64,000 nt of DNA from Thalassospira australica (GTDB lineage: Bacteria; Pseudomonadota; Alphaproteobacteria; Rhodospirillales; Thalassospiraceae). Shown here piece after piece: positions 35,050-43,769 of the stretch. The position numbers and the translations under genes are program-made. Each line of letters begins with the position of its first letter. The stretch's first letter is position 1. The notes beneath the pieces were generated by a model, which saw only the letters and a list, made by a program, of their open reading frames with translations, was not told where the DNA came from and made no database searches. The stretch is taken from positions 620,001 to 684,000 of the forward strand of contig NZ_JRJE01000032.1 in the NCBI RefSeq assembly GCF_000763295.1, given 5' to 3'.

Positions 35050-35739
35050 GTGGATATGTTGTCACGTATGATCAACAATCGAACCGGGCATCGGCTTTGG
35101 GCTGCAGCACTTGTCATGGTGCTGGCAATGGGGTTTGCTGCGATCAGCGCACCGACGGCGCACGCCAGTGAACCATCATCTGATACGTCCGAAGCCGAAA
35201 AATCTGATGCGCCCGCCGTTCCGCAAATCCCCGATACAGTGATCGTGCCCGACCCGGTGTCGCTTTCGGTGGTCCTGCCCAAATCAGGCACCATTCGCCA
35301 GGTCGTCTTTACGATCTGGCTGGAAGCCACCAGCAGACAGGCCGTCCCGGTGATCGAACAGAAATTGCCCAAGGTCATCAATGCCTTTCTCGTGGATTTG
35401 CAACGCCTGATGTATCACGACACCCAGCAGCGTTTTGAAAAACGCGAACCGGGCAAGCGCGGCTTTAAATATACCGCACCCGATCTTTTGCCCCCGCCGC
35501 CGCCAAAGACTGAAGAAGAACTTGCTGCCGAAGCCGAAGCAGCGGAAGTTGCCGCTGAAAACGGCGAAGAAATTGTCAAGGAACCTCCCTTCAGCCCGTT
35601 TGCGCCGGTCACCAACCGTTATTTCGCGGCCCTTCAGAAGAAACTTTTGCGCACCGGGCAGGGCGTTTCACCGCCTGATACGCTCCGCTCGGTGCAGGTG
35701 CGCATGTTCTATGATTTCTGGCCTGGCGATGCCAAATGA
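35050..35739 (+). CDS. FliL-like exported or membrane-anchored protein
   Basis: 229 residues from GTG 35050; ATG 35056 is equally possible, both behind AGGAAGTAAAGG. One N-terminal hydrophobic segment (about 16-38, AALVMVLAMGFAAISAPTAHA) may be a signal peptide. Residues about 80-120 (IRQVVFTIWLEA, VIEQKLPKVINAFLVDLQRL) resemble the periplasmic domain of the flagellar stator protein FliL. An inserted proline run and Glu/Ala-rich stretch (about 145-180) precedes the last strand VQVRMFYDFWPG. No flagellar gene is near, so a flagellar role is doubtful. Confidence 0.72.
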   Translation: MDMLSRMINNRTGHRLWAAALVMVLAMGFAAISAPTAHASEPSSDTSEAEKSDAPAVPQIPDTVIVPDPVSLSVVLPKSGTIRQVVFTIWLEATSRQAVPVIEQKLPKVINAFLVDLQRLMYHDTQQRFEKREPGKRGFKYTAPDLLPPPPPKTEEELAAEAEAAEVAAENGEEIVKEPPFSPFAPVTNRYFAALQKKLLRTGQGVSPPDTLRSVQVRMFYDFWPGDAK

Positions 35740-35890
35740 TGCTTCGGACTATGGCCGGGGCGGGGCATTGACGTAACAACCGGGGTTGTGCCTTGATTTG
35801 CAACCGTTGGCGCATAAGCATTGCAAAACGTGCACTTGTTTCTGGACGGGGATGTGATATCTGCTGAGCAGCGTCACCGGAGTTGCCCCA

Positions 35891-36562
35891 ATGTCTTTTG
35901 AAATCTGGCTTAGTTTTACGTTTCTTGTGTTCCTGCTCGTCCTGACACCGGGGCCAAGCATCCTGATTGGCATGTCCCATGCGATGCGCTATGGCGCGCG
36001 CACGACATTGATGACCGCCCTTGGCGATGTCACCGCCAATATGCTCCAGATGGTGATTGCCGCCCTTGGATTGGGCGCTGTCTTGGCAACGTCGATCACG
36101 GCATTTGCGATTGTGAAATGGTGCGGGGTGGCCTTTTTGCTGGGCATCGGTTTGATGTCATTCTTTCGCAAGCCCAGTAAAATCAGCAACAAGAACGATA
36201 TCGAAACGAAATCTGCGGCGGGCTATGAAGTTGCCAAAGGCACTCGTCTGTTCCGCGAAGGGTTTCTGGTGGCAGCAGGAAATCCCAAGGCCATTGCCTT
36301 TTTTGGGGCCCTGTTCCCGCAATTTGTTGATCCAACCAGTCCGCTGGCACCCCAGTTACTGATCCTTGGCGCAACCTTCGTTGTTCTTGATTACACATTC
36401 GTAATGATTTACGCGATGGGCGCTGCGCGCGTCATGCCCTGGCTGGTCAAACGCGGTGGCAATAATGTCATTGCCCGGCTGTCAGGCGGGGTTTTGATCA
36501 TTGCAGCCGGGATTTTGGCGCTGATTGAGATGCCGGAATCCGTTGCTGGTCCGCGTCAATAG
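35891..36562 (+). CDS. LysE-family amino acid exporter
   Basis: 223 residues with about six transmembrane helices. The opening FLVLTPGPSILIGMSHAMRYG carries the LysE/RhtB signature P-G-P in the first helix, and GNPKAIAFFGALFPQFV is the fourth-helix hallmark. Such proteins export amino acids or homoserine lactones by proton antiport. The gene stands alone. Substrate not predictable. Confidence 0.92.
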   Translation: MSFEIWLSFTFLVFLLVLTPGPSILIGMSHAMRYGARTTLMTALGDVTANMLQMVIAALGLGAVLATSITAFAIVKWCGVAFLLGIGLMSFFRKPSKISNKNDIETKSAAGYEVAKGTRLFREGFLVAAGNPKAIAFFGALFPQFVDPTSPLAPQLLILGATFVVLDYTFVMIYAMGAARVMPWLVKRGGNNVIARLSGGVLIIAAGILALIEMPESVAGPRQ

Positions 36563-36871
36563 CAAGGCACCCAAGCCACCTGTCTTGTTGATTCTTGGCG
36601 TCTGGCGAACGGCCGTGGCGGCCAAGAATCATCATAATCTTTTGAAAACAAACGAAAATAAACCGGCGTTAAAAGCAGGTTGTTTGACCGCAATACAAAC
36701 CAACTGGTCTGTATATAGTGGATTTTCGCCATATAAGCAGGGGCGCATTTAAAAAGGGGAAGATTTGCTGTCCTAAATCACCCAATTCCCGGGATGCGGG
36801 AAAAATTTGGTGCGTTTAGGGCCTTGTCTGGGCCTGTGATCGGCAGCAGGTCACAGTGTTTTCAGGCCGGA
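36563..36871. other. intergenic region with hairpin and palindrome but no gene
   Basis: 309 bases between lysE-type and marR-type genes, which converge. A 10-bp inverted repeat GATTCTTGGC (36590-36599) / GCCAAGAATC (36621-36630) probably folds after lysE. A separate 22-bp palindrome lies at 36693-36714. A TTCCCG/CGGGAA hairpin sits at 36786-36802. No coding frame is convincing. Confidence 0.5.
36693..36714. promoter_or_regulatory. orphan operator-like palindrome
   Basis: ATACAAACCA and TGGTCTGTAT, 9 of 10 pairs complementary around a central AC. This is the size and style of TetR-family operators. TTGACC lies just upstream (36684) and TATATA at its right edge (36712), so it may overlap a promoter reading right. 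No gene follows on the plus strand. Confidence 0.4.
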
Positions 36872-37219
36872 TTATTCGGTTTCAATGCCGGCAGCGACGA
36901 TGATATCGCCAAACTCACGCAGGAAGACCGATCCCTTGACGGTACGCTGTACCAGAACCGAACGGCGGTCTTCTTCGTCGACCTTGCGTTTGACCATGCC
37001 AAGTGAACTTAAACGATCCAGGGCACGGGTAATGGCCGGTTTGGAAATGTTTAGCGCGTCAGAAAGGCCGCGCACGGTATGCGGGGCAGGGGTCAGGTAA
37101 ACGCTGAGCAACAAGGCCATTTGTCGGGCTGACAGGTCGGGAGAGTCCCGACGCACACTTTCAACAATCGCGATACGCCAAAGGTCGAGCGCCTGAGACG
37201 GCTTGATGTCGATCGACAT
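36872..37219 (-). CDS. MarR-family transcriptional regulator
   Basis: 115 residues from ATG 37219 (GTG 37231 in frame upstream). The winged helix (about 30-100) includes VRGLSDALNISKPAITRALD as recognition region and the wing KRKVDEEDRRSV. It is shorter than most MarR proteins and lacks long dimerisation helices. The gene lies 101 bases downstream of the M17 peptidase on the same strand. A perfect TTACG/CGTAA palindrome 23 bases before its start suggests autoregulation. Confidence 0.88.
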   Translation of the reverse strand: MSIDIKPSQALDLWRIAIVESVRRDSPDLSARQMALLLSVYLTPAPHTVRGLSDALNISKPAITRALDRLSSLGMVKRKVDEEDRRSVLVQRTVKGSVFLREFGDIIVAAGIETE

Positions 37220-37241
37220 GCTTGTGCCCACAATTTATTTG

Positions 37242-37255
37242 TTACGGATACGTAA
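37242..37255. promoter_or_regulatory. palindrome upstream of the short marR gene
   Basis: TTACG-GATA-CGTAA, a perfect 5+5 inverted repeat 23 bases before the start codon. Likely self-operator of the regulator it precedes; the binding is inferred. Confidence 0.45.
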
Positions 37256-37320
37256 TCTCTACCTGACCCCTGCACTGATGTCAAAGGTGTAATTGGGAAA
37301 AATGTAATTTCCGCTTTAGT

Positions 37321-38721
37321 TTACTTTCCGTAACGATCCGCGATCAGCTTGAATGCCGCACGGATGCCCTGGGCTTCGCCCCCAGTCGGGCGACCGGGGC
37401 GGTCGGAGGGGTTCCAGGCCATCAAATCAATATGCGCCCAGCTTTTCGCCCCGTCGGCAAAACGATCAAGGAACAGCGCGGCAATGATCGCCCCGCCAAA
37501 CGGGCTGCCGGAAATGTTGTTCATGTCTGCTGCCTTGCTATCAAGCTGGCTGCGGTAATCCTCCCACAGCGGCAAACGCCACAGCGGATCATTTTCCTTA
37601 AGGCCCGTTTCCATCAATCCGTTTGCCAGATCATCATCATTGGAAAACAGGGCGGGCAGGCCAAGACCAAGGGCCACACGGGCAGCACCCGTCAGGGTGG
37701 CGAAATCAAGCAGCATCTCGGGGTCTTCCGATGCGGCCTCGGTCAGGGCATCGGCCAGAACAATGCGTCCTTCGGCATCGGTATTGCCAACCTCGACCGT
37801 AATCCCTTTACGTGTTTGCAAAATATCACTCGGGCGATAGGCACGGCCCGAAACCATGTTTTCAACCGCCGGGATCAGAACCCGCAACCGGACGGGCAAA
37901 CCGGCCGCCATGATCATGCGCGCAAGACCCAAAACCTGTGCCGATCCCCCCATGTCCTTTTTCATCAGGATCATGTTGCTTGACGGTTTCAGGTCATACC
38001 CCCCGGTATCAAAACAGACCCCCTTGCCAACAAGGGTGATTTTGGGCGCGTTTTCATCGCCCCATTTAAGGTCAATCAGGCGCGGGTCACGTTCGCTGCC
38101 ATGACCAACCGTGTGAATGGCCGGATAGTTCTGTTTGAGCAAATCTGATCCGACAATCGCACGGACGTTGGCGCCAAATTCCGCCCCAAGGCTTTTGGCC
38201 GCACCTTCAAGCTCGGCAGGCCCCATGTCATTGGCCGGCACATTGATCAAATCGCGCGCAAGTCCAATCCCACGCGCAATGTTTTCGGCCCGCGCAGCGG
38301 CGTCATTGTCATGCAGGGCAATTTTGGCGCGTTTGGCTTTTTTGCCGTCATCCTTGCGATACCGATCAAACCGGTAGCCGCCAAGATAAAGCCCAAGGGC
38401 GGCCTTTTCATAAAGTGCCCCATTGTCGCTGATGCTGTCAGAAAGGCCATAGGTGCCCTCCGCCAGATTGGCGGGCAATCCGGCGAAATCCCAGATCGCC
38501 TTGGCATCATCAACATATCCGATCAGAACCGATCCAACCGCCCCGTCCGACCCGGGCAAGGCCAAATGCGTGCCGCGCTTGGCCTCATACCCGTTGGCTT
38601 CAATCCATGCCTTGGTAGTGGCGGACTGATGTGAAAGCCAGCTTCCAAAGTCGCTTTCGGCAATCGGGGTGATGGTGATCGGGTTGGTGGTGTGGTCGCG
38701 GGTGATGATGTGATCGAACAA
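37321..38721 (-). CDS. leucyl aminopeptidase-family (M17) metallopeptidase
   Basis: 466 residues. The M17 catalytic domain is in the C-terminal half: VGKGVCFDTGGYDLKPS and MKKDMGGSAQVLGLA carry the metal-binding lysine and aspartates, and VGNTDAEGRIVLADAL is the family signature. The N-terminal domain is shorter than in PepA, as in PepB-like members. It removes N-terminal residues from peptides in the cytoplasm using two metal ions. The start is a TTG at 38721, chosen because AAGGAAG lies seven bases upstream; the 30 codons further upstream show no family character. Peptides imported by YejABEF are plausible substrates. Confidence 0.93.
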   Translation of the reverse strand: MFDHIITRDHTTNPITITPIAESDFGSWLSHQSATTKAWIEANGYEAKRGTHLALPGSDGAVGSVLIGYVDDAKAIWDFAGLPANLAEGTYGLSDSISDNGALYEKAALGLYLGGYRFDRYRKDDGKKAKRAKIALHDNDAAARAENIARGIGLARDLINVPANDMGPAELEGAAKSLGAEFGANVRAIVGSDLLKQNYPAIHTVGHGSERDPRLIDLKWGDENAPKITLVGKGVCFDTGGYDLKPSSNMILMKKDMGGSAQVLGLARMIMAAGLPVRLRVLIPAVENMVSGRAYRPSDILQTRKGITVEVGNTDAEGRIVLADALTEAASEDPEMLLDFATLTGAARVALGLGLPALFSNDDDLANGLMETGLKENDPLWRLPLWEDYRSQLDSKAADMNNISGSPFGGAIIAALFLDRFADGAKSWAHIDLMAWNPSDRPGRPTGGEAQGIRAAFKLIADRYGK

Positions 38722-38985
38722 TTTCGAACTTCCTTGTTGGTGGTCTGGGCTTGGTAATCTGGGCCTGGATCGCTGACAGCCTGATTTTCCCCTGACGGTG
38801 CAGGCTGCCAAAGCAGAACATCCAGAATATGTTACCTGATCTTACGGTTGCCATCGCGCAAGGGCAATTGACGAAACAAAACCCGACGATGACTGGCGTA
38901 ATCAACGCTTTTCGATCCGCTTGAACATGGGCGGCGAAAAGCTGATAGTGACCCCCTTGCCAAAGCACAAAGGTCCCGATCCGCC

Positions 38986-39645
38986 ATGGAAAAGCTTCCC
39001 GTTCTCTATATCGGCAATAAAAACTACTCATCCTGGTCGCTGCGCGCCTGGCTTGGCCTCAAAGTCGCAGGCATCGCCTTTGACGAAAAGCTTGTCCCGC
39101 TCTTAAGCGAAGAATGGCATGCCAAGGCCCCGGTCTTTTCACCAACTGCCAAGGTGCCGGCCTACTTTGACGGGCAAAAAACCATCTGGGAGGCGCTTGG
39201 CATTCTTGAATATATCGCTGATAGCAGGCCCGATACCATGCTCTGGCCGCTTGATATGGATGTGCGTGCCGTGGCGCGGTCGGTGTCACTTGAAATGCAT
39301 GGCGGGTTTGGCCCGTTGCGGTCCCACATGCCGATGAATTGCCGCAAAAGCCTGCCCGGTCGGGGCCGTGCGCCGGATGTGGAAAAGGACATCGCCCGCA
39401 TCACCGAAATTTTCAAAATGTGCCGCACCCAGTTCGGGCAGGGCGGGGACTTCCTGTTTGGTCACTTCTCTATTGCAGACGCAATGTTTGCACCGGTTGT
39501 TTCGCGTTTCAAAACCTACGATGTTACCCTTGATCCCATCGGCAATGCCTATATGGAAACCATTCTGGCCCTGCCGGAAATGAAGGACTGGTACGATGCC
39601 GCCGGGGCCGAGGAATGGGTGATGGATAATGTCGAATTGGACTAG
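38986..39645 (+). CDS. glutathione S-transferase family protein
   Basis: 219 residues. Thioredoxin-like N-terminal domain with the active-site region IGNKNYSSWSLRAWL (serine or tyrosine type) and PTAKVPAYFDG, the cis-proline loop; helical C-terminal domain from about 90. The start motif with KNYSSWSLR marks a common proteobacterial GST subgroup. It would conjugate or reduce electrophiles with glutathione. The next gene starts two bases after its stop. Confidence 0.92.
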   Translation: MEKLPVLYIGNKNYSSWSLRAWLGLKVAGIAFDEKLVPLLSEEWHAKAPVFSPTAKVPAYFDGQKTIWEALGILEYIADSRPDTMLWPLDMDVRAVARSVSLEMHGGFGPLRSHMPMNCRKSLPGRGRAPDVEKDIARITEIFKMCRTQFGQGGDFLFGHFSIADAMFAPVVSRFKTYDVTLDPIGNAYMETILALPEMKDWYDAAGAEEWVMDNVELD

Positions 39646-39647
39646 TC

Positions 39648-40286
39648 GTGGCTGGACTGAGCGGAAAATTACCCGAAATTGATCCAATGGGCGGCGATGC
39701 GGCGCTTGACCGTTTGCTCGAAAACGTCCGCGCCTGCCGCATTTGCGCCGAAAGCCTCCCACTTGGTCCGCGTCCGGTGGTGCGCATGGCAAAACGGGCC
39801 CGCATCCTGATCATCGGGCAGGCCCCCGGCACGCGGGTGCATGAAACCGGTTTGCCGTGGAATGATGCTTCGGGGGATCGCTTGCGCGATTGGCTCGATA
39901 TGCCGGTCGATGATTTTTATGATCCGGGGAAACTTGCCATCATGCCGATGGGCTTTTGTTATCCCGGCCGGTTTGAGCGCGGCGGGGATTTGCCGCCCCG
40001 CCCCGAATGTGCACCCGAATGGCATGATGCCCTGCGCGAACACCTGCCTGATATCGGCTTAACACTTTTGATCGGGCAATACGCCCAAGGATATTATCTT
40101 GGCACGCGCCGGTCGAGAACCATGACCGAAACCGTGCAGCGATTTGGCGAATTTCTGCCTGAAAACATCCTGCCCATGCCCCATCCAAGCTGGCGCAATA
40201 CCGCATGGATGAAAAAGAATCCATGGTTTGAAAGCGATCTTCTGCCAGTCTTGCGCATGAAAGTGGCCGCTCTTTTAGGCGGGTGA
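39648..40286 (+). CDS. uracil-DNA glycosylase-family protein with four conserved-looking cysteines
   Basis: 212 residues. Motif A appears as [19 protein letters not shown] (about 53-71) and motif B as [10 protein letters not shown] (about 179-188), the UDG-superfamily pattern. Cysteines C30, C33, C104 and C121 have the C-x2-C-x70-C-x16-C spacing that resembles the iron-sulphur ligands of family 4 enzymes. It may excise damaged bases, though the catalytic residue is not assigned. The start is GTG 39648, two bases after the GST stop, with no strong ribosome site; ATG 39687 would remove C30/C33 minus ten residues and is less likely. Translational coupling to the GST is probable. Confidence 0.85.
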   Translation: MAGLSGKLPEIDPMGGDAALDRLLENVRACRICAESLPLGPRPVVRMAKRARILIIGQAPGTRVHETGLPWNDASGDRLRDWLDMPVDDFYDPGKLAIMPMGFCYPGRFERGGDLPPRPECAPEWHDALREHLPDIGLTLLIGQYAQGYYLGTRRSRTMTETVQRFGEFLPENILPMPHPSWRNTAWMKKNPWFESDLLPVLRMKVAALLGG

Positions 40287-40339
40287 TTTTTATGTTCCAA
40301 TGCTTCTTCGCCCCGACCGAAAACAAGGAGGCAAAAAGC

Positions 40340-40630
40340 ATGAGCAAACTCGAAAAATCTGCAATCCAAACCGCCCTTAAAGACCTTCCCAACTGGGAAC
40401 TTGCCGAAGACGGCCTGTCGATTGGCCGCGTCTATATGTTTGGTGATTTCAATTCCGCATTCGGCTTTATGACCCGTGTGGCGATGATGGCCGAAAAAAT
40501 GGATCACCATCCCGAATGGTTCAATGTTTACAACAAGGTCGGCGTGACACTGACCACCCATGATGCCGGTGGAGTCACGCAAAAGGATATCGACCTTGCC
40601 ACGTTCTGCGAAACCGTGGTCGACAAATAA
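40340..40630 (+). CDS. phhB: 4a-hydroxytetrahydrobiopterin dehydratase (pterin carbinolamine dehydratase)
   Basis: 96 residues, the exact family length. The signature [20 protein letters not shown] (two histidines for catalysis) and [16 protein letters not shown] are complete. The enzyme recycles the pterin cofactor after aromatic amino acid hydroxylation. No phenylalanine hydroxylase gene is adjacent, so a broader role, such as in molybdopterin or folate metabolism, cannot be excluded. AAGGAGG sits eight bases before the ATG at 40340; the upstream in-frame ATG at 40283 has none. Confidence 0.94.
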   Translation: MSKLEKSAIQTALKDLPNWELAEDGLSIGRVYMFGDFNSAFGFMTRVAMMAEKMDHHPEWFNVYNKVGVTLTTHDAGGVTQKDIDLATFCETVVDK

Positions 40631-40672
40631 ACAGGCCAAGATCGCGCAAATGACGACAGCCGGTTACGAAAT

Positions 40673-40701
40673 TGCCCTGCCGCTGGGGGAACGGCAGGGC
40701 A
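40673..40701. terminator. hairpin between converging phhB and SDR genes
   Basis: TGCCCTGCCG (40673-40682) pairs perfectly with CGGCAGGGCA (40692-40701), loop of nine. No T-run follows on either strand, so termination strength is uncertain. Confidence 0.45.
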
Positions 40702-40739
40702 TGAGGCAGCGGTATCTATGGCTGACCGTTTTTGCGGGA

Positions 40740-41501
40740 CTATTTCGGTTCCAGCCGGACCGCGCCATCAATGCGAATGGTCTCGCCATTGATCATTTCA
40801 TTTTCACAAATATGCATCGCCAGACGGCCATACTCATACGGATCGCCCAACCGTTTCGGGAACGGCGTATTGGCAGCCAGGCTTTCCTGAATCTCATCGG
40901 GCAGGCCCATCAGCATCGGCGTGCCAAACAGACCCGGCGCGATTGAGATCACCCGAACCCCATGGCGCGCCAACTCACGCGCCGCCGGAAGCGTAAGCGA
41001 TGCCACCCCGCCCTTGGACGCGGCATAGGCGGCCTGTCCGATCTGCCCTTCAAAGGCCGCGATGGATGCGGTGTTGATAATCACCCCGCGCTCGCCGGAC
41101 CCGGATGGATCGTTCTGGCTCATGGCGTTGGCTGTGACCCGCATCATGTTGAATGTGCCGATCAGATTGACCGAAATCACCTTGGAAAACGCGTCAAGAT
41201 CAGCAGGGCCTTCGCGCCCGACAATGCGTTCGCCATGCACAATCCCCGCACAATTCACGGCAATCGTTGGGCGTCCGATGGTTTTGACGACCTCGGCAAC
41301 GGCTGTTTCAACGCTTTGGGCATCTGAAACATCAACGCCAAAACCGACACCGCCAAGCTTTTCGGCGGTCGCCTTGGCCCCGTCTTCATTCAGATCAAAG
41401 GCAACAATACGCGCACCCGCACCTGCCAGCACCTCTGCCGTCGCTGCACCCAGACCGGATGCAGCCCCGGTGACAATGGCAATGGAACCCTTGATCTGCA
41501 T
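40740..41501 (-). CDS. SDR, 3-hydroxyacyl-CoA dehydrogenase type II-like
   Basis: 253 residues. Cofactor motif TGAASGLGAATAEVL (about 10-24), NCAGI (about 88) and catalytic NTASIAAFEGQIGQAAYAASKGG (Ser, Tyr, Lys) are intact. The insertion around NDPSGSGERGVIINTAS and PFPKRLGDPYEYG near the end are typical of type 10 17-beta-HSD/3-hydroxyacyl-CoA dehydrogenases, enzymes of branched-chain and fatty acid degradation. GGAGG lies nine bases before the ATG at 41501. A palindrome 37 bases upstream may be its operator. Confidence 0.9.
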   Translation of the reverse strand: MQIKGSIAIVTGAASGLGAATAEVLAGAGARIVAFDLNEDGAKATAEKLGGVGFGVDVSDAQSVETAVAEVVKTIGRPTIAVNCAGIVHGERIVGREGPADLDAFSKVISVNLIGTFNMMRVTANAMSQNDPSGSGERGVIINTASIAAFEGQIGQAAYAASKGGVASLTLPAARELARHGVRVISIAPGLFGTPMLMGLPDEIQESLAANTPFPKRLGDPYEYGRLAMHICENEMINGETIRIDGAVRLEPK

Positions 41502-41537
41502 GACGTGAAGCCTCCGCGATATCGATAATATGATTAA

Positions 41538-41555
41538 TTGGTATTTATATACCAA
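41538..41555. promoter_or_regulatory. palindromic operator upstream of the SDR gene
   Basis: TTGGTAT-TTAT-ATACCAA, seven perfect pairs, in an AT-rich stretch. On the minus strand it gives TTGGTA as a possible -35 element with TATTAT (41532-41527) as a poor-spaced -10, so it likely overlaps the SDR promoter. The cognate regulator is not in the window. Confidence 0.45.
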
Positions 41556-41679
41556 ATTATATCTTTATCGGGCAAGGTGCTTTCTGCCGTGTGAAATTGG
41601 ATCGGAAATATCTGGATCGGAAATAGGTGCGCCACGAATTGTGGTGGTCGGCTTTCACACCTTGCTCTTGTCGTGCGGG

Positions 41680-42624
41680 TTAACGCCGCGAAACAGGCGG
41701 ATCAAGATCACTGGCGGTGGATGAAAGGCCGCGTTTGATGCGGTTGGCTTCGCGGTTCAGCTTTGCCTCGCGCCGCGCAATATAAAGCGCGGATCCGACA
41801 ATCAAGGCGGCACCGGGCACAAGCCAGATTTCCGGCACTTCACCAAACATCACCAGCGCGATCACCGAAACAAACGGCAGGCGCAGGTAATTGAACCCGA
41901 TGACAAAGCTGTAATCATAAACCCGGAATGCATTGGTGTTGCCGATCTGGGTCAGGTTGGCCATAAACGCCCCCGCCACCATAAGCAAGATCGCCTCAAG
42001 GCTGGGGGGTTCCCAGACAAACAATGCCGGGATCAAGGTCATTGGCGTGGTCATCACCATCATATAAAGCAGGATGGTGGTCGGGTTTTCGGTCCGCGAC
42101 AGGGATTTGATGGTAAGCCCCGCACTGGCCATGCAGATGGCCGCTGCAATCGGCAACAGGCTTGCCAGTTGCACCGTGTCATCCCCCGGACGGATGATGA
42201 CCAAAACCCCGCAAAAACCGACAAAAAGGGCGGCAATTCGGTATTTTCGGATTTTCTCGCCCAGAAAAATCGCCGCCAAAAGGGTACCAAATAGCGGCAC
42301 GGTAAAGTTAAGCGCGGTGGCCTCGGCCAAGGGCATATAGGCAATGGCCGAAAACCAGAAGCTCATCGCCCCCATCGACAAAACCGCGCGCAGGCAAAAC
42401 ATCGGAAAACGTTTGGTCTTAAGCGGGACCAGACCGGCTCTAAGTGCCAGTGGTGCGATGAACAGAAGGCCAAAGAAATTGCGAAAAAACACCGCCTGAA
42501 GCGGGTGAATATGTTCGGTCGCAAGGCGCACAAACACCGAAAAGATCGCCGCACTGATCGACGCCATCAGGCCAAAGGCGGTTGCCTGCAAATAGGGTGG
42601 CAGACCATTAAACCAGTCACGCAT
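41680..42624 (-). CDS. DMT/EamA-family transporter (second of tandem pair)
   Basis: 314 residues, ten transmembrane helices in two EamA repeats. The start at ATG 42624 lies behind AAAGGA and overlaps the upstream gene by eight bases, which implies coupled translation. N-terminal part PLQAVFFRNFFGLLFIAPL closely parallels the neighbour protein (PFEASFFRNLFGLLPMVPW), so the pair arose by tandem duplication. It could form a heterodimer. Substrate unknown; the divergent Lrp-type gene suggests amino acids. Confidence 0.92.
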   Translation of the reverse strand: MRDWFNGLPPYLQATAFGLMASISAAIFSVFVRLATEHIHPLQAVFFRNFFGLLFIAPLALRAGLVPLKTKRFPMFCLRAVLSMGAMSFWFSAIAYMPLAEATALNFTVPLFGTLLAAIFLGEKIRKYRIAALFVGFCGVLVIIRPGDDTVQLASLLPIAAAICMASAGLTIKSLSRTENPTTILLYMMVMTTPMTLIPALFVWEPPSLEAILLMVAGAFMANLTQIGNTNAFRVYDYSFVIGFNYLRLPFVSVIALVMFGEVPEIWLVPGAALIVGSALYIARREAKLNREANRIKRGLSSTASDLDPPVSRR

Positions 42625-43603
42625 CGGGTTTGTCCTTTGCGCTGTCATCACGATCAATCGGGGTGATGGGGATTGCTTGCGGGTCGGCAGGCGCTGTGGT
42701 GGGTGTTCGAAGTTGCGCCTTGGCCCTTTTCGCCAGAACCGCCTCGCGCCGGGCGATATACAAAGACGATCCGATAATCAAACCCGCCCCGGCCCACGTC
42801 CAGAAATCAACCACCTCGCCAAACATGACATAGGCCAATGCCGCGACAAACGGCAGGCGCAGGAAATCAAAGATCATCACATAGGACTGATCGGCCGTGC
42901 GATAGGCCCGCACCAGCAATTGCTGCCCCGCCGTTCCGGTGACCGCGATCACCAACAGAATGAACATCTGCCAAACGCTCGGCCCCTGCCAGTATATCAG
43001 GGCCGGGATCAGCGACAGCGGCGTCATGATCAGCCCCATCCACGTCACAATGGCGTTGGCACTTTCGGTTCGCGACAGCATTTTGACCGTGGTCATCGCG
43101 CAGGCCATGAAAACGGTCGCGCCAAGGGCAAGGATCGCGCCGGTCTCAAAACTTTGACCGAACGGACGGATCACGATCATCGCGCCGACAAAGCCAATCG
43201 CGATCGCACTCCAGCGTCGTGCACGCACGGTTTCGCGCACGACTACGGCAGCAAGAATCGTGGTCAGGATCGGCAGGGTAAAGTTGATTGCAATGACTTG
43301 GGCTGCCGGGGTCAGCGCCAGGGCTGTGAAAATGCACGACATCGCCCCGAAACCAAGTACACCGCGTAGGAAATGCAGTTTGAATCGCTCTGTCTTTAAT
43401 CCGCTCCGCCCGTGGCGCACCATCCACGGCACCATCGGCAACAAGCCAAACAGGTTACGGAAAAACGATGCCTCAAACGGATGCAGGTCTGCGGTGACAT
43501 AGCGGATGAAAACCGCCATCACCGCAAAACACATTGCAGCGCTGATCATCAGCAGGGCACCCATAAGGGCTGCATTGTCGGCGGAGGGGCGAGGTAAAAT
43601 CAT
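42617..43603 (-). CDS. DMT/EamA-family transporter (first of tandem pair)
   Basis: 328 residues, ten transmembrane helices. SFFRNLFGLLPMVPW and the recurring motif YVMIFDFLRLPFVAALAYVMFGEVVDFWTW are shared in similar form with the downstream protein. A short basic/proline-rich tail follows the last helix. It is divergent from an Lrp/AsnC gene, a frequent arrangement for amino acid exporters, so it is probably regulated by that protein. Substrate not determined. Confidence 0.92.
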   Translation of the reverse strand: MILPRPSADNAALMGALLMISAAMCFAVMAVFIRYVTADLHPFEASFFRNLFGLLPMVPWMVRHGRSGLKTERFKLHFLRGVLGFGAMSCIFTALALTPAAQVIAINFTLPILTTILAAVVVRETVRARRWSAIAIGFVGAMIVIRPFGQSFETGAILALGATVFMACAMTTVKMLSRTESANAIVTWMGLIMTPLSLIPALIYWQGPSVWQMFILLVIAVTGTAGQQLLVRAYRTADQSYVMIFDFLRLPFVAALAYVMFGEVVDFWTWAGAGLIIGSSLYIARREAVLAKRAKAQLRTPTTAPADPQAIPITPIDRDDSAKDKPDA

Positions 43604-43769
43604 TACTCGTAAAGGTTTACGCAGCTATCCGGAAAAAATCCAGCCTCACGAAAGAGATATTGTATGGTTGTGACGCATGGCAGCCCCGGCAAATATGGGG
43701 AACGGTTCGCGCTCTGCGGTTTTTCGTGTAAGATCCGCCGTCGACAGGAATCCATCAGGGGGAAGATAA

